Positions 1 to 11,929 of a stretch of DNA of 64,000 nucleotides are shown here, piece after piece; position 1 is the first letter of the stretch, and each line of letters begins with the position of its first letter. Below the pieces are notes generated by a model that saw only the letters and a program-made list of their open reading frames with translations, searched no databases and had not been told where the DNA came from. A program made the position numbers and the translations under genes. Location of the stretch: NCBI GenBank assembly GCA_026545225.1, contig CM048849.1, positions 35,031,836 through 35,095,835 of the forward strand, in the 5' to 3' direction. The stretch is from Cornus controversa (Eukaryota; Streptophyta; Magnoliopsida; Cornales; Cornaceae).

Positions 1-6
1 AACTTC

Positions 7-276
7 CTATTCCAAAAATTCAACTTTATCAAGAAGATTCATCTTATCAAGTCTAAGCTCCTCTAAATTTTTATTGGTAATAGAAACTTCCAATTTATAA
101 ATATCTCTAACAAGTTCAAAAATTTTCAATCTCTCCAATAAATTTTCGTAATTCCTTTTCAGCTTAGACCACTCAAGATGCATACCAGTTATAGAATCAA
201 AAAATTGATGAAAAACAATTTCATCATCAGAAGACACAATATGAGACATCCTGAAATTCATAACTAAATAAGCCAA
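7..276 (-). pseudogene. Possible retroelement coiled-coil fragment
   Basis: An open frame of 89 codons with no recognised domain. It is rich in Leu, Glu, Lys and Asn, with a heptad-like stretch (LLERLKIFELVRDIYKLEV) that suggests a coiled coil, of the kind seen in the gag part of copia-type polyproteins. The frame runs toward the left window edge, and repeat-like DNA lies upstream of it on the same strand. This could equally be a chance frame. I do not assign a function. Confidence 0.25.
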
Positions 277-1551
277 ATGTGAGTTACACGGTGCGAAAAT
301 GGTTTAGTTAATTTTGAGTGAGATGCTAATCTTTAGCTCTAAAATGGGGTAAATAGGTCTCCTTGCTCAATTTTTATGATTAATTAATTTCCAACAGTGA
401 ATATTAATTAAGTATCCAAATCAAACATAAAAAAAAAATAAGTAAGGAAAGTTAGATATGACACCAAGAATTTAACGTGGAACCCTAAGAAGGGAAAAAC
501 CACGGAGGTGTGGCAGAAGACCCCAGAGAAACCAATCCACTATCTCAAAGCAAAGTACAACAGACTCTGTCCCAGACTCACACCCACTCCACTCTGATAA
601 GAACTTGATGCGGAATGACTCAAACTTACTTTTACAACTCTTGCAAACACCCAGCTAGCATCAAAATTCTTCTAGAAGGGTAGCTAAAAGAACAAAAATA
701 CTCTGCAAGTATTTTGTTCCCTTCGTAGTGATCGTTTCTCCTCCTCTTCTTATAAAAACTTGTAGTTTCAAGGAACCACCTCTACTGCTATGATCAATCC
801 GTGTATACTAATGATATCTTCAAGAATATGTTGATTATATTGACAAAAGCATCACAACTTAAACACTCCGTGTGTGTGTGCTCTCAAAAATAAAATCAAT
901 GAAGATTTTCTCTCATAAATCTCTTTTTTAGCTCCAAAAATATATTTATCTCTCTAACAATTAAAGCATTGAGTCTATCATCTGATTGGAGCATAAAGAG
1001 GTATTTATAAGGTTTAGAGTCCTTAGCATACTTAAAAACAAGTTTAAAACATCTAAGAAAAGTTTTAGAGTAGTCTGGGCTAAATAGGAAACGGAATAGA
1101 ATAAAAAAGGAAATTTCTGCGCGCATCAGATTAGTCGGACCAGTTCTCATATTTGGAGACCGGTGGGACATCTATAGATTCATAGAAATTCCAAAGTCCT
1201 GAGAAACGTTTGACCAATCCTGATTTTCTGGGACCGGTGGGACTTTTTAGACATACTAAAAATCAAAAGTCCCAAGAAAAGTTGGACCGGTCTTAATAAA
1301 TGGGGACCGGTGGGACTTCTGAAATTTTCATTTTTCAAGTTTAAAGCATATTCTCTAAGTCCTAAGCCCACCAAACTTTATATTGTCCTTACTCACATAC
1401 CTATACTAAGTGATGTCCTCATCAAATCCACGGTATCGAGACACCTTCCGTTCAGCTCCGAAGATAGCAACACAGGATCAAACAAAAATCACAACTCGAT
1501 CAATAAGATTTGACACCGAAATTTTCCATTTTACAATTATATATCTCGCAC
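277..1551. other. Unassigned repeat-like region
   Basis: No gene is seen. Around 480-540 there is a segment (AAGAATTTAACGTGGAACC) of a kind I recognise from LTR or leader regions of plant retrotransposons. A minus-strand TATA-like site (TATTTATA near 1000) lies left of a palindrome tract at 1156-1315. This may be a minus-oriented LTR, but no TG..CA ends or target duplication were found. Confidence 0.3.
1156..1315. repeat. Cluster of ACCGGT-centred palindromic words
   Basis: The palindrome ACCGGT occurs inside GGGACCGGTGGGAC-like words near 1156, 1230 and 1302, with a partial copy (TTGGACCGGTCTT) near 1283. The words are linked by related AAAGTCCC and GGGACTTT pieces. The spacing is irregular (about 20 to 75 bp), so this is not a simple tandem repeat. 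Confidence 0.6.
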
Positions 1552-2140
1552 TTCCTTCTCTCTCTTCTAGTCTCTGTAAAATAGGTCTAAGGTTTTTATC
1601 TATATATATATATATATATAAACATCTCCTTTGTTCCACTAGTTAGCTCTACTTTTTTATTTTTTTGTTATGGATTTAAGTGTGTGCACGTGACGATTTA
1701 AAGGTGAGGAATTTAAATTTAAGTGTGTGGAAAAGTAAATTAAAGTGCATGGATACTATATTTAAGAAAAAAAACTTAGATTTAATTTAAAGTCTTATAA
1801 TTTAAGTGTGTGAAAAATAAGATTTAACTGTGAGGATGTTGTCTTTAAGTGCATGCAAATGTAGAATAAAAATGTAAAATGTTATCTTACACACTTAAAG
1901 ACAACATCTTTTCACATTTTTTATTCCACATTTTCACACACTTAAATCACAGCTTCCACCCACTTAAACCATAAGACTTTAAAATAAAATCTTATTTTTT
2001 TCTTTCAAACATTTTTATTCCACATTTTCACACTTAAAGTGTCACACCCCAATTTCCGACTCCCTATTAAGAGCGATGGAAATGGGAGTGAATGGTGATT
2101 ATCGAGCATCAACACTCCTAATCACAATCGCCCCTTGAAA

Positions 2141-2170
2141 TCATGCTCTGATATCAAGTTGTTACGCTCC
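2141..2170 (-). other. Embedded PBS-like site and second LTR-end sequence
   Basis: On the minus strand an LTR-end-like sequence (CGGAGCGTAACA, from 2160) is followed after 3 nt by TGATATCAGAGCATGA (2141-2156). This closely matches the usual plant primer binding site for initiator tRNA-Met (TGGTATCAGAGC). The target duplication shows that the real LTR end is at 2040, 120 bp further on. The site is therefore inside the LTR. Confidence 0.65.
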
Positions 2171-2329
2171 GATTTCTGACTCCCGAAAATCGAGGGTGAT
2201 TTGGTCCCGTAAACCCTAATGAATTTCCTTAATTATCTGCATATATGTGTCTACGTACGTCCCAACATCAACTCCTAACTAGGGCCCCACACATGGCTAC
2301 ACTTGCACAACACTGGTTGTTGGTACCTA

Positions 2330-2590
2330 TTTTCGCACAATCAAAATATGCATTTTGCACAATCGAAATGTGCATTTCGATTGATCGAAATGTCATTTTC
2401 ACTCAATCGAAATGTTCGATCATGCGAAGTGTTATCGAGGTACTATCGAAGTTTATCATCATTCGAAACTTCTACAATTCTAAAACCTTGCAATTTTTCG
2501 ATTAATCGAACTACTCATTTCACACAATCAAGATTTTTGATCGTGCGAAATGGAGATTTTGCATAATCGAACTACTCTATAAAGAAATCT
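2330..2590. repeat. CGCACAATCGAAA palindrome tract in the LTR
   Basis: About ten degenerate copies of the words TTTCGCACAATCGAAA and TTTCGATTGTGCGAAA occur in both orientations. Each has self-complementary TTTCG/CGAAA ends. The tract lies about 290-550 bp from the LTR 3' terminus. The same words occur in the LTRs of element B and of the 58259-61206 solo LTR. Confidence 0.7.
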
Positions 2591-4795
2591 TGCATTTTCC
2601 ACAAGGGGGCATTTTCTTGCCAATTCCTCATTTCTCCATACTCATACATTCTCTAAGGAGTTCTAAATATTTCTAATGGTCTACAACACGGATCACATAA
2701 TCCAAGCGTAAGAATTAAACCTCCAAGTAATTTCATCCACAAAACATACATAATGGGATTCGAACTCAACATTCTCCATTCATATACCAAAAGTCATACA
2801 TAGGCCATATGTGGCAATTACATTTGAAATCTAAATGTACCAACATAATTCAAATATAAATACAACATCTTTATCGTTGTCCACACACTATAAATAGGCA
2901 TGGACATTTATCTACATATCCAAAAGAAATGCTTCCAAAAATGAACTCAAAAGTCCTTTTGTGCAATCTAGGCTTCCTCCTCCAAAGAAGCTTTATCTGA
3001 AAAAGAGTTTGGGGGAAAAGGGTGAGCATACAACTACGCCCAGTTAGAATGATCCACCCGACTCTACCTTAACTCAGGCAACCATGCATGAATGCATATG
3101 AAATCACTAGATGACTATATGACAAGTATCTATGTTTTTCACACTTAAAACATACAAGTTTTAAAAATCATGAGTGATGCTTCACATTTCAATATATGAC
3201 AATTTATATGAAGTCATAGCTCACAATTAAACTCACATGTATAACCAGAAATCAATTTAACTTAGCACTTCTGCTTGTCACAATTTTACAGTAAGGGTTT
3301 CTTCGAAACCACAAACTCTGCTTACGCTCTACGGGTTGCTAACCCGACGAAAGTGACATCCACTTGGTCAAGTTTTGGGTCTTGCACCCTAGGCTCTGGG
3401 CCTTTCTTAATTCCAACACATGTCCCAAAAATCATGTTTTCACATAAGTACATATTATCATATAAATGCACCAAAACTCAAAATTATCACAATTTCCATC
3501 AAATGCATAACATGAACTAAGTTAATGCATATCCACCTCAAGCTTATCACAATCAAAATTATTCATTTCATGTAAAATCACAACCAACGCATTTTAAGGA
3601 AAAACTAATTTTATGCATTTTTCTCAACTCATGTAATCAAAACCCACACAACTCCTCAAATGAACACAATTCATAACATGTGTTCCTAAAACCACCAAGT
3701 CATGCATAAAACACAATTTTGATATATATATATATATATATGGACAAAACCCTAATTTCACAAAATCACAAACATATCTTTCATCTCACAAGTATGTGAC
3801 CTATAGAATCAAAATAAAGCAATGATTCATACCCCTACCTTAAACCTCAAGCTTGGAAGCCAAGTTTCAAAAATCCCATCCCTTTCTACCTTGCCGAAAA
3901 TACCTTTTGTTCGGTTCAAATCGAAGCCCTTGCCGAGTAGAGTAAACCCTTGCCTTCGGCGTTTTCTAAATCAAAGCCTAGCACCTCCAAAATGTAGAGA
4001 GAATGGAGAGAGATGAAGTGGGAGAGTTAGAGAGAGAGAGAGAAAGCTATAAAGATGAAATATCTCAGCCCATCCCAAAAAATTTTGTCTCCTTGGGGTG
4101 CAAAATGACCGAAACGCCCCCAAGTCCCTTAACATACCCTCCCAACCTCCGTTTTCAATTTTGAAAGCGGTTATGGCTCCAAAATCACTTCCTTAACTCT
4201 CTAAAAATTTTGTTTGGTGTATAACCAAAAAAAATATTTTTCCAAAAAAAATTCAGGTTCCGGGCCCATCAAACCGCGTCCCGGGACCCCATTGACCCAA
4301 AAAGTCAAACTTCTCTAAATGGTCTCAAAACTTCCCAAAACCTAAATAGCACTCCCAAAACATGTTTTCCACAATTAAAACATGTTAAACATCATTTAAA
4401 ATACATTTAGGGCAAATTGGTCAAAATTGGACCACGTAACAACATAAAGACACCATCCACACACTTAAATATTAGTGTCCACGCACTTAAACTACAAGTC
4501 TTTAAAATAAAATCTTAGATTTTTCTTTCCACATATTTATTCCACATTTTCACATGCACTGAAATACATCATCCACACACTTAAATCTTATTTTCTACAC
4601 ACTTAAATCATAAGATTTTAAATTAAAATCTTAGTTTTTTTTTCTTAAAGCTGGTATCCACACACTTTAATCCACTTTTCCACACTCTTAAAATTAAATT
4701 TCACACAGTTAAATCTTAATGTCCACTCACTTAAATCCATAACACAGGAAAAAAAAAAAAAAAAGGTAGATCCAACCAGTGGAACGAAGGGAAAT

Positions 4796-4826
<31 letters not shown>

Positions 4827-4880
4827 ACCAAACCCTAGACCTATTTTACAAAGAGTGGTGAAGAGAGAAAAAGAAGAGAG

Positions 4881-5345
4881 AAAAGGAAAGATGAAAATTA
4901 TTACAGAGCACATAGAAGATGGAGAAGAGGGAGGATGGTGAAGAGAGAGAGAGAAGAGAAAAAAGAAGGATGAAAAATATTATAGAGAAAGAACAGAGAG
5001 ATGGAAAAGAGAGAGAAAGAACATTAAGAAAAAAAATGGTCACCCTTTTTTATTAAATGGTACCATTTTTCTCTACCACACCTATACAACACATACTTAA
5101 TAAAATACAATTTGGGAAAAAATGGATTCAGAAACGTATGAATTTAATTTAATTTTTTTAAAATATACATTACAAAAATTCAGCTATAAAAAACATAAAC
5201 ATAAAAAAATGAATATGAATACGTATGTGTATAATACATTTATGAGTTAAAATTTCGAGACCAAAAATCTCATACATATGTTATTTATTTTATTATATAT
5301 CATATCTTCATAAAGACAATAAAAGAAAATGTAACAAATAATAAT
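4881..5345. other. Purine-rich then AT-rich DNA, no gene
   Basis: From 4850 to about 5035 the + strand is a GA-rich run (GAGAGAAAAAGAAGAG). It gives long but meaningless frames rich in Phe, Ser and Leu on the minus strand. From 5040 to 5345 the DNA is AT-rich with no coding or repeat structure that I recognise. Confidence 0.6.
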
Positions 5346-5350
5346 ATAAA

Positions 5351-7933
5351 CGTCACGCCCCAAAATCCAGACCGTCAGGACTCCCCCGGTCTAATGCCCG
5401 AATTTCGAGTAGTAAGGTGTCATAATCACCCAATTGTCACCCCACAGCCCGAGTAACCATGACAAGTTACCATCATGTACCATATGATATCATCACCGAT
5501 ACCAAACTGTCATGCCCCAAGTGTCGTGTCATGACTCATCATGGAAGCCTTTACATTCACCAACACACCTACCCCTCACGGGATACCACATAATGAACAA
5601 CACTCAAGGTTGTGATCTCAAAATCAGTAGAAGTATTCATAACACCATTAACATCATACTTGCAAGCATACATAACCAATTCAAGTACAATGTAGACATC
5701 ACTTAATGAAAACATGTATACCCAAGTTCATTCACAACCCTCAGTCTCTGCAACTCTTCACACAATCAAAACCATCATTTCACACAATCGAAGTGTTGAT
5801 TTCATATAATCTAAAATCTTGCATAATCGAAGTAGTATTTAAATTCTATCGAAGGTTTTCAACATTCGGGATCTCACACCTGTAATTTTGTGCACAATCG
5901 AAACTGAGGTTTCACACAATCGAAAATTTAGATCATGCAAAATAGGAGTTTTTCATAATTGAAATCTACTCATACAGCAAATCATGTTATCTCACACTTT
6001 GGTGATTTTTGGTCCAATGTCCCTTATTAATACATTTACGCATCATATTTCACATATACATCAAAACAACCATTCTCATAAGTTTATACATGTGAAAATA
6101 AACATAAATGAGTGAATCATCATTTAAACGTCTAGCATTCTACCATGCTCATAATATATAGGATCATAAGTCTAAAACAACACATACTTAAAATCGCATT
6201 TAAACGTATCCAACCATAAAGCTTAAGTAACACATGTTCTCAAAACATAAATGGTCTTTACATATTTTTCACATGCATATAATCCACAATCCGGATATGC
6301 ATTCAAATAAAATAAATAAGTCTTTAAATGAAATTGAAATTCGCTCCACACCAACTCTACCATTGGGAAGACTCCACCATTTTTTTTTTATTTTTTAAAA
6401 AGAGTTAATCCTCATGAGATTAGCAACCACACACTCAGTAGAAATGTCTAAAATATAATTTTGCAAGTTCTGTGAATACCACATAAACATACAATTGTAT
6501 TTAATCATGTTAAGCAATATTCACATATCACAACTATATCATAAGTAACGTGTAAATGCAACATGATATGTACAACTCCCTCATCCTCTCCACACATCTA
6601 TTGGACTCTAATTTTCCTTGGACAAACCAATCCCACCTATCCAAGGCTCTTATACCAGTCTACCATGTGGAAAGACTCCGTTTTGGAGAGTATTCTCTTC
6701 CATTCTTGCTGGGGCTCCTTTACCGGTCCACCACATGAGGGTTCCATATACCAGATTACCTCGCCACTCGTCAAGAGGACGTTCATGCCCAATTGAGCTC
6801 ACCACCCTCAACATGCCAATGATGATGCATCCCATATGAAATCTACATTCACAATTTAAAAACCAATGAGACATTCAACAATCACACTTGTACAAATTCT
6901 CATGTAACCATCACATGCATTCATATTGAACATGCTTCACATTTTTAACATTCCATTAAATTTCATATCTTTCACATTTCATATAATCCATATATTGAAA
7001 ATTAAATCATGTTTCTCTCTTAAACATGCTTTCAAGATAATTTATCAAACACGTAAGTGTCACATTCTCAATATATATGAAATCACATAATTACTCCACA
7101 ATTCAATCTCAACATGCTTATAAAATCACCCAAAGCAATTATAAGCCTGTATTAGCATCATTAGGCATAGAGAATTCATTAATTGGCATAATTTAGCATG
7201 CTTTAATAATGAAAAATATCTAATTATCCCACATAACCAATTGGTTACCATAGATAACCAATATACTCACAAAAATTATGAATTATATGGGTTAGGCATC
7301 CCTACCTCAATCTGGAAGAACTTCCAAATGATTTCTCCAATTCTCACCGAAAAACCAACCTTTTTCAAAATTGATTTCGGATAGATCAAACTCGAGCCCT
7401 CAACGCATAGATCGTTTCTCTCTTCTTCGACTTCTTCAAATTCTTACCCCAAGACCTTCCAATTCAATGTAGACTTGAAGTAGAATATGTAGAGATATAT
7501 ATGTTATATCTATATTGCTCTCATGGTTGAAGAGAATTAGAAATGAGGACAGGATCATTCTCTTGCTATTTATAGAAATTAACCTCCACTTATTTACAAC
7601 AATGTCACTACTTTTTTACTAAACCTTCCCGGACTCCGTTTTTAATTTTCGTAACTTTGACTGACACAAAATTGATTTTGTAGTGCGTCAAATATTTTAT
7701 ATAAGCTACACTCAAAAATTTGGAGTCATTACAACACTTTCAGATTTTCTGGGGTCTACTGGACCCGAAAAAGTATACTTTTGCCAAACGCTCCAAAAAC
7801 TTTTTCAAACCTTAAATAAGTTCTCAAAATATGTATTTTACATTTAAAACACATATATAATTATTTAAAGTATTAATATGATAATAAATGAAAATAACAA
7901 AAAATCGGCCAAAAAATTGTCACAGTTCTTGCA
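5351..7933 (-). repeat. Element B 3' LTR
   Basis: On + it begins CGTCACGCCCC (the expected TG is mutated to CG) and ends CAGTTCTTGCA. A minus-strand TATA-like box (TATTTATA on +, 7567-7574) lies about 360 bp from the minus-strand start. The palindrome tract is at about 5755-5970. A second LTR-end/PBS-like junction is embedded at 5508-5520. It is collinear with the right LTR but visibly diverged, which implies an old insertion. Confidence 0.88.
5755..5970. repeat. CACACAATCGAAA palindrome tract in element B 3' LTR
   Basis: Degenerate copies of TTTCACACAATCGAA, TTGCATAATCGAAG and relatives. They are collinear with the tract at 25380-25620 in the other LTR, where the words are closer to TTTCGCACAATCGAAA. 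Confidence 0.65.
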
Positions 7934-8127
7934 ACATACCCAACTTAAAAGGATTTCATCCCCAAAACCTCATACTCTTGCTCCCAAGTAGCCTCTTCAA
8001 CATTGTGATGATGCCACAAGACTTTAACCAAAGGAATGGTCTTGTCCCTCAAAACTTGCTCTCAAGCGTCAAGAATCTGAATTGTTCTCTCCTCATATGG
8101 GACATCGTCGTCAACCTCAACGTCTAC
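7934..8127 (-). pseudogene. Element B chromodomain-like C-terminal tail
   Basis: On the minus strand the codons around 7970-8060 read LRDKTIPLVKVLW and then a NVEEATWE motif. This is the conserved C-terminal module of plant chromovirus integrases, a degenerate chromodomain thought to help target insertion. It sits between the integrase C-terminal region and the polypurine-like sequence beside the 3' LTR. The frame differs from that of the neighbouring integrase piece, so at least one frameshift is present. Confidence 0.7.
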
Positions 8128-9141
8128 CTAACTTAAGACATGTGATGGATCAGTTTCATATTTTTTCAACATTGAAATGTGGAATACGTTGTTAACCTTC
8201 TCCAACTGTGGTGGCAAAGCCAATCTATAAGCTACCTCGCCGGCATGCTCAAGGATCTCAAATGGTCCAATGTATCTTAATGACAACTTGCCACTATGCC
8301 CAAAACCCATCAATCCTTTTCATGGCAAAACCTTAAGAAACATATGGTCTCCCACCTAAAAGTATAACGGTTTCCTCCTCCAATCAGCATAACTCTTTTG
8401 TCTACACTGAGCTGTTAATAATCGATATTTAATTAACTTGATCCTTTCAGTAATCTCATGTACAATATCTGGTCCTAGGGCTGTCCAACAACTGGAGATC
8501 TACAAGGTCTGTCATACAACGCTTCAAATTGTGTCATCTCAATACTGGCCTGATAACTGTTGTTGTACGTAAACTCCACAAGTGGTAAATGGTCCTCCCA
8601 ACCACCGCCAAAGTCAAATATCTGGATAGTATGCTCTGACTGTCCATCAATCTGAGGATAAAAAGTTGTGCTAAAATGTAACTCGGTGTCCAACACCGTC
8701 TGGAATCCCTGCCAAAACCTCAAAGTGAATCGGGGATCCCTATCTGATACAATGGATACTGGAACTCTATGTAATCTCATAATCTGCTCTACATATTGCT
8801 TATTGAGCCTCCTTACATTGTTATTCAACCTCACAGGCAAGAAGTGTGTTGTTTTAGTCAATCTGTCTACAACAACCCAAATTGTATCATTGTCTTTGTT
8901 TGATTTCGGAAGACTCGTTACAAAATCTATGGTAATGTGTTCCCATTTTCACTCTGCCACTAGTAATGGTTGCAATAACCCAGTTAGCTTCTGATATTCC
9001 ACCTTTACTTGTTGACAAGTAAGACATGTCGCCACAAATTGTGCTACATCTTTCTTCACACCTTACCACCAATATTGGCGCATGACATTGTGGTACATTG
9101 TGGTTCCACTCGGACGAACTAAAAAATGTGAATGATACCAT
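8128..9141 (-). pseudogene. Element B integrase (broken)
   Basis: Integrase joins the cDNA to host DNA. Three pieces are visible. The zinc-finger region is at about 8990-9100. The catalytic core is at 8475-8890, with VVDRLTKTTHFLP (first Asp), VSIVSDRDPRF (second Asp) and EMTQFEALYDR (Glu), so the D,D-35-E triad looks present. The C-terminal piece is at 8128-8313, with LRYIGPFEILE and NNVFHISMLKKY. The pieces lie in different frames with intervening stops. The catalytic segment lacks some residues between the second Asp and the Glu compared with element A. Confidence 0.85.
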
Positions 9142-9439
9142 AATACATCATCACGATAATCAGAATGAACTACCATCAATCCCCTAAATCTTAGACCCCC
9201 AACGAAATATAAGGTCCAACCCTCCACTGTCGTACCACTAACAATATGTGAGTGAATAGACTTCAACTCACTATCCCATTTTTTTGCCTCAATCACATTG
9301 TTTACAAGCGTAGGTTAAGCTACCAAGCTAAACAACGTAGCTGGCTCACCATCATCACTGAAGTACAATCCCAACTCTGAGAAATCTTCTATCATTTTCC
9401 AATCCCAACCCATCGCCTCTACCACATGTTTAAGTCCAT

Positions 9440-9735
9440 TTAAGAGTAAAGGTACTTGAGACTTTTATAAACCGAATACAACTCAAATATCTCACCATAC
9501 AAGTAGTGTCTCCACCCTTTCAAAACAAATATCACTTCTACTAGTTCCAAATCATATGTAGGATAGTTATGCTTGTGAGTCCTTAATTGTCTAGACCCGT
9601 AAGCAATTACTCTATCGCATTGCATCAACACACAGCCTAGCCCGCTCCCTGAAGCATTGCAATAAATCACATACCCCAAGCCACGCTTGGGTATCACCAA
9701 AATAGGAGTTGTGGTCAAGTGCTTTTTCAATTCAC
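9440..9735 (-). pseudogene. Element B RNase H domain
   Basis: RNase H removes RNA from the RNA/DNA hybrid. The frame contains LGYVIYCNASGSGLGCVLMQ and [24 protein letters not shown], typical of gypsy RNase H. The first catalytic Asp is replaced by Asn (YCNAS instead of the usual YCDAS). The later [10 protein letters not shown] motif reads YSVYKSLKYLYS, losing another acidic residue. It is inactive as written. Confidence 0.85.
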
Positions 9736-9755
9736 GAAAGGCTAACTCACATGTT

Positions 9756-10680
9756 TTATCGTGTCATAGGTGCTTCAATACTAGAGAAGTCTTTCACGAA
9801 CCTCCTATAGTAGCCCGCTAAACCAAAAAAATTATGAATCTCAAAAACACTCTTCGGACTCTCCCAACTCATCACGGCTTCAATCTTAGATGGATTAACT
9901 AAGACTCCACCTTCAGAAACAACATGCCCAAGGAATTTCACCTCTTGGAGCCAAAATTAGCATTTCTCATACTTAGCCTACAATCGGTGCTCTCTAAAGA
10001 TTTGCAAAACTGTCATCAAATCTAACTCATGCTCCTCTTCTGAAGATAAGTACACAAGTGTATCATCCACAAACAATACCACAAAAGTATCAAGGTACTC
10101 ATAAAATGCTTGATTCATCAAATCCATAAATATCGCAAGTGCATTAGTCAAACTAAATGGCATTACAAGGAATTCATAATGTTCATACCATGTACGGAAA
10201 GCCATTTTATAGATATCTTCATCCTTCACCCTCAATTGGTAATAACCTGAACTTAAATCAATTTTTGAAAAGTAATGAACTCCTTTCAATTGATCAAATA
10301 GGTCATCTATCCTCGACAATGGATATTTGTACTTGATTATCATATGATTCAACTTTCGGTAATCAATGCACAATCTCAAGGCACTATCTTTCTTTTTTGC
10401 AAACAACATCGGTGCTCCCCACGGTGATGCACTCAGCCTAATGAAGCCCTTTGCTTTCAAATCATCCAATTAGCGCTTCAATTCCACTAACTCCGCCAGT
10501 GCCATCCGAATGTGCCATAGAAATGGGCACCGTACCTGGCATAAGATCAATCTCAAACTCTACCTCTCTCTTAGAAGGCAAGTCTATCAAATCCTCTAAA
10601 AAGACATCTAAAAAGTGGCATACCACTACCGAATATGCCTCTCTCAGAATCTCCTCTTCCTTGGCCAAAATACTTGCCAT
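9756..10680 (-). pseudogene. Element B reverse transcriptase
   Basis: Reverse transcriptase copies element RNA into DNA. At 9978-10469 the fingers and palm are clear: [41 protein letters not shown], and the active site [10 protein letters not shown]. The thumb/connection is at 9756-9941 ([23 protein letters not shown]). The upstream linker at 10462-10680 contains [20 protein letters not shown]. Stops and a frame change separate the three pieces. The YxDD motif reads FVDD, which is common in this group. Confidence 0.88.
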
Positions 10681-10740
10681 GATAAAATTGTGTCGCTCTC
10701 AACTGCTAATGCCATAACATGGTGAAGTATAGGAGTCACT

Positions 10741-11090
10741 CTAATCTCTCACAAACCAAAAATAATCACCCTCGGGCATGCAAATCATCACTCTCCCTCT
10801 AAAACAGTCTATTGTAGCATGAAACTCTGATAACCAATCGATCCCTAGGATGATATCAAAACTACTCATGTCTAGGAGAATGAAATCGAACTCAAATGTT
10901 CTCCCACCTATCCTAATAGCATATCTCTCGCATACACTATCAAGAATCACTATATCGCCCACTAGCGTATCAACACAAACTGCTCTACCTGAAGGACTAA
11001 CCTCAAGCCCCAAAGCATGTGCAAATGATGTAGCAATAAATGAATAAGATGCACCTGAATTAATTAATACAAGTGCCCAAGAACTATATA
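10741..11090 (-). pseudogene. Element B aspartic protease
   Basis: The protease cuts the gag-pol polyprotein. Visible motifs are the active-site region reading VLINSGASYSFI just upstream of 11013, and FDIILGIDWLSEFHATIDC in the C-terminal half. The catalytic Asp of the usual DSGA motif is Asn here (GAT to AAT), so the enzyme is dead as written. Confidence 0.75.
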
Positions 11091-11389
11091 CCAGAAATAC
11101 CTCTAACCACAGAAGGTCTTGTTGAGGTATCTACGAGTGTCACTGTATATACCCTACCCTGAGCTCTCTAGTCTTGTGCTCCACTAGCCCAAAATTATGA
11201 CTGTTGTGTGGGTGCACTACGGGTAGATCCCCTCATAGGTCTCGCACTCTGTGCAAACATAGCTGGCTATGATGGAGGCATAACTCTATAGCTCGACTAT
11301 GCAGTCACAGTCTGAGCTAACCTCTACTAAGCACTCTGTCCACCCTGAGCATTCCCACCCTGTTATGGAGAATGTCTCACTCTGTATCC

Positions 11390-11929
11390 CTACTGCCCAC
11401 AACCAAAGCAAGTCGTCATGCTAGACTGCCCCATAGGCTGACTTTGAGGTGCTCTCTTAGGTATGATCGAAAGACAATCAGATTTATAATGCCCTGGCTG
11501 CTTACATTTGAAGCACACCACCTCAGCCTTGATAAATCCCAAGGACATAGTAGGTGTAGAACGTGTCATATGTTGCCCCACTGAACCTACTGCATAAGAA
11601 GAACCACCCTTAAACTTCTTCTTTGCATGCCCCTCTTAAGCGACGGTCAAAGCCTTGCTTTGCCACAATGCCTCTTTCTTCTTTTCTTATCTTTCACTTC
11701 ATTTTTCGCCATTAAGGCTTTCTCTACCGCCTTGGCATATATTTTCAAACCCAAAATTGACACAAAAGGTCTCACCGAATCATGAAGGCCATTGACGAAC
11801 CTTTATGTCTTTTCCTCCTCATCTCTCACTACTTCAAGTGTGAAGCGTGAAAGAAAAATGAACTTGTTCTTATATTTCGTAACGGTTATGCCATCATAGA
11901 CCAAGTCCTCAAATTCCTTCCTCAACGCT
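11390..11929 (-). pseudogene. Element B gag, C-terminal half with zinc knuckle
   Basis: The CCHC zinc knuckle CFKCKQPGHYKSDC, which binds genomic RNA, is followed by a partial second knuckle (CFGCGQ). The stretch 11590-11929 continues the gag capsid region in broken frames up to the point where element A is inserted. The N-terminal half of the same gag lies at 24129-24579 on the far side of A. Part of this stretch (from 11551) is duplicated at 12778-13156. Confidence 0.8.

Larger units (their letters stand above)
2040..4444 (-). mobile_element. Solo LTR of a Ty3/gypsy-type element
   Basis: Read on + it starts TGTCACACCCC and ends ACGTAACAACA, so it has TG..CA ends. It is flanked by the 5-bp direct repeat TAAAG (2035-2039 and 4445-4449). 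No coding domains lie inside. On the minus strand the terminus reads GGGGTGTGACA, as in the other gypsy LTRs here. It shares a GA/CT-rich block (about 4010-4050) with the 58259-61206 LTR, so the two are related families. A primer-binding-site-like sequence is embedded near its 3' end, and an internal palindrome tract lies at 2330-2590. Confidence 0.82.
1552..4880. mobile_element. Foldback (palindromic) transposon, split by a solo LTR
   Basis: The left arm (about 1552-1880) reappears inverted at about 4500-4880. Reading inward from both ends the order is the same: CT-rich stretch, TGTAAAATAGGTCTA, an (AT)n tract, AAACAT, GTTCCACT, a T-run, TTATGGATTTAAGTG, then many TTTAAGTGTGTGGA-like words. 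The inner part (1880-2039 and 4450-4500) has the CACACACTTAAA words in one orientation. A 2.4-kb solo LTR interrupts it at 2039/4445. Without the LTR the element would be roughly 0.9 kb. No coding capacity is seen, so it is non-autonomous. The outer ends are approximate. Confidence 0.6.

Noticed and set aside
4846..5043. Minus-strand frame rich in Phe, Ser and Leu
   Set aside because: It is the complement of a GA-rich low-complexity run, with no conserved motif.
6556..6874. Several overlapping frames in element B 3' LTR
   Set aside because: They fall in a GC-richer part of the LTR and are partly shared with the other LTR near 26264-26512, but are not conserved in frame.
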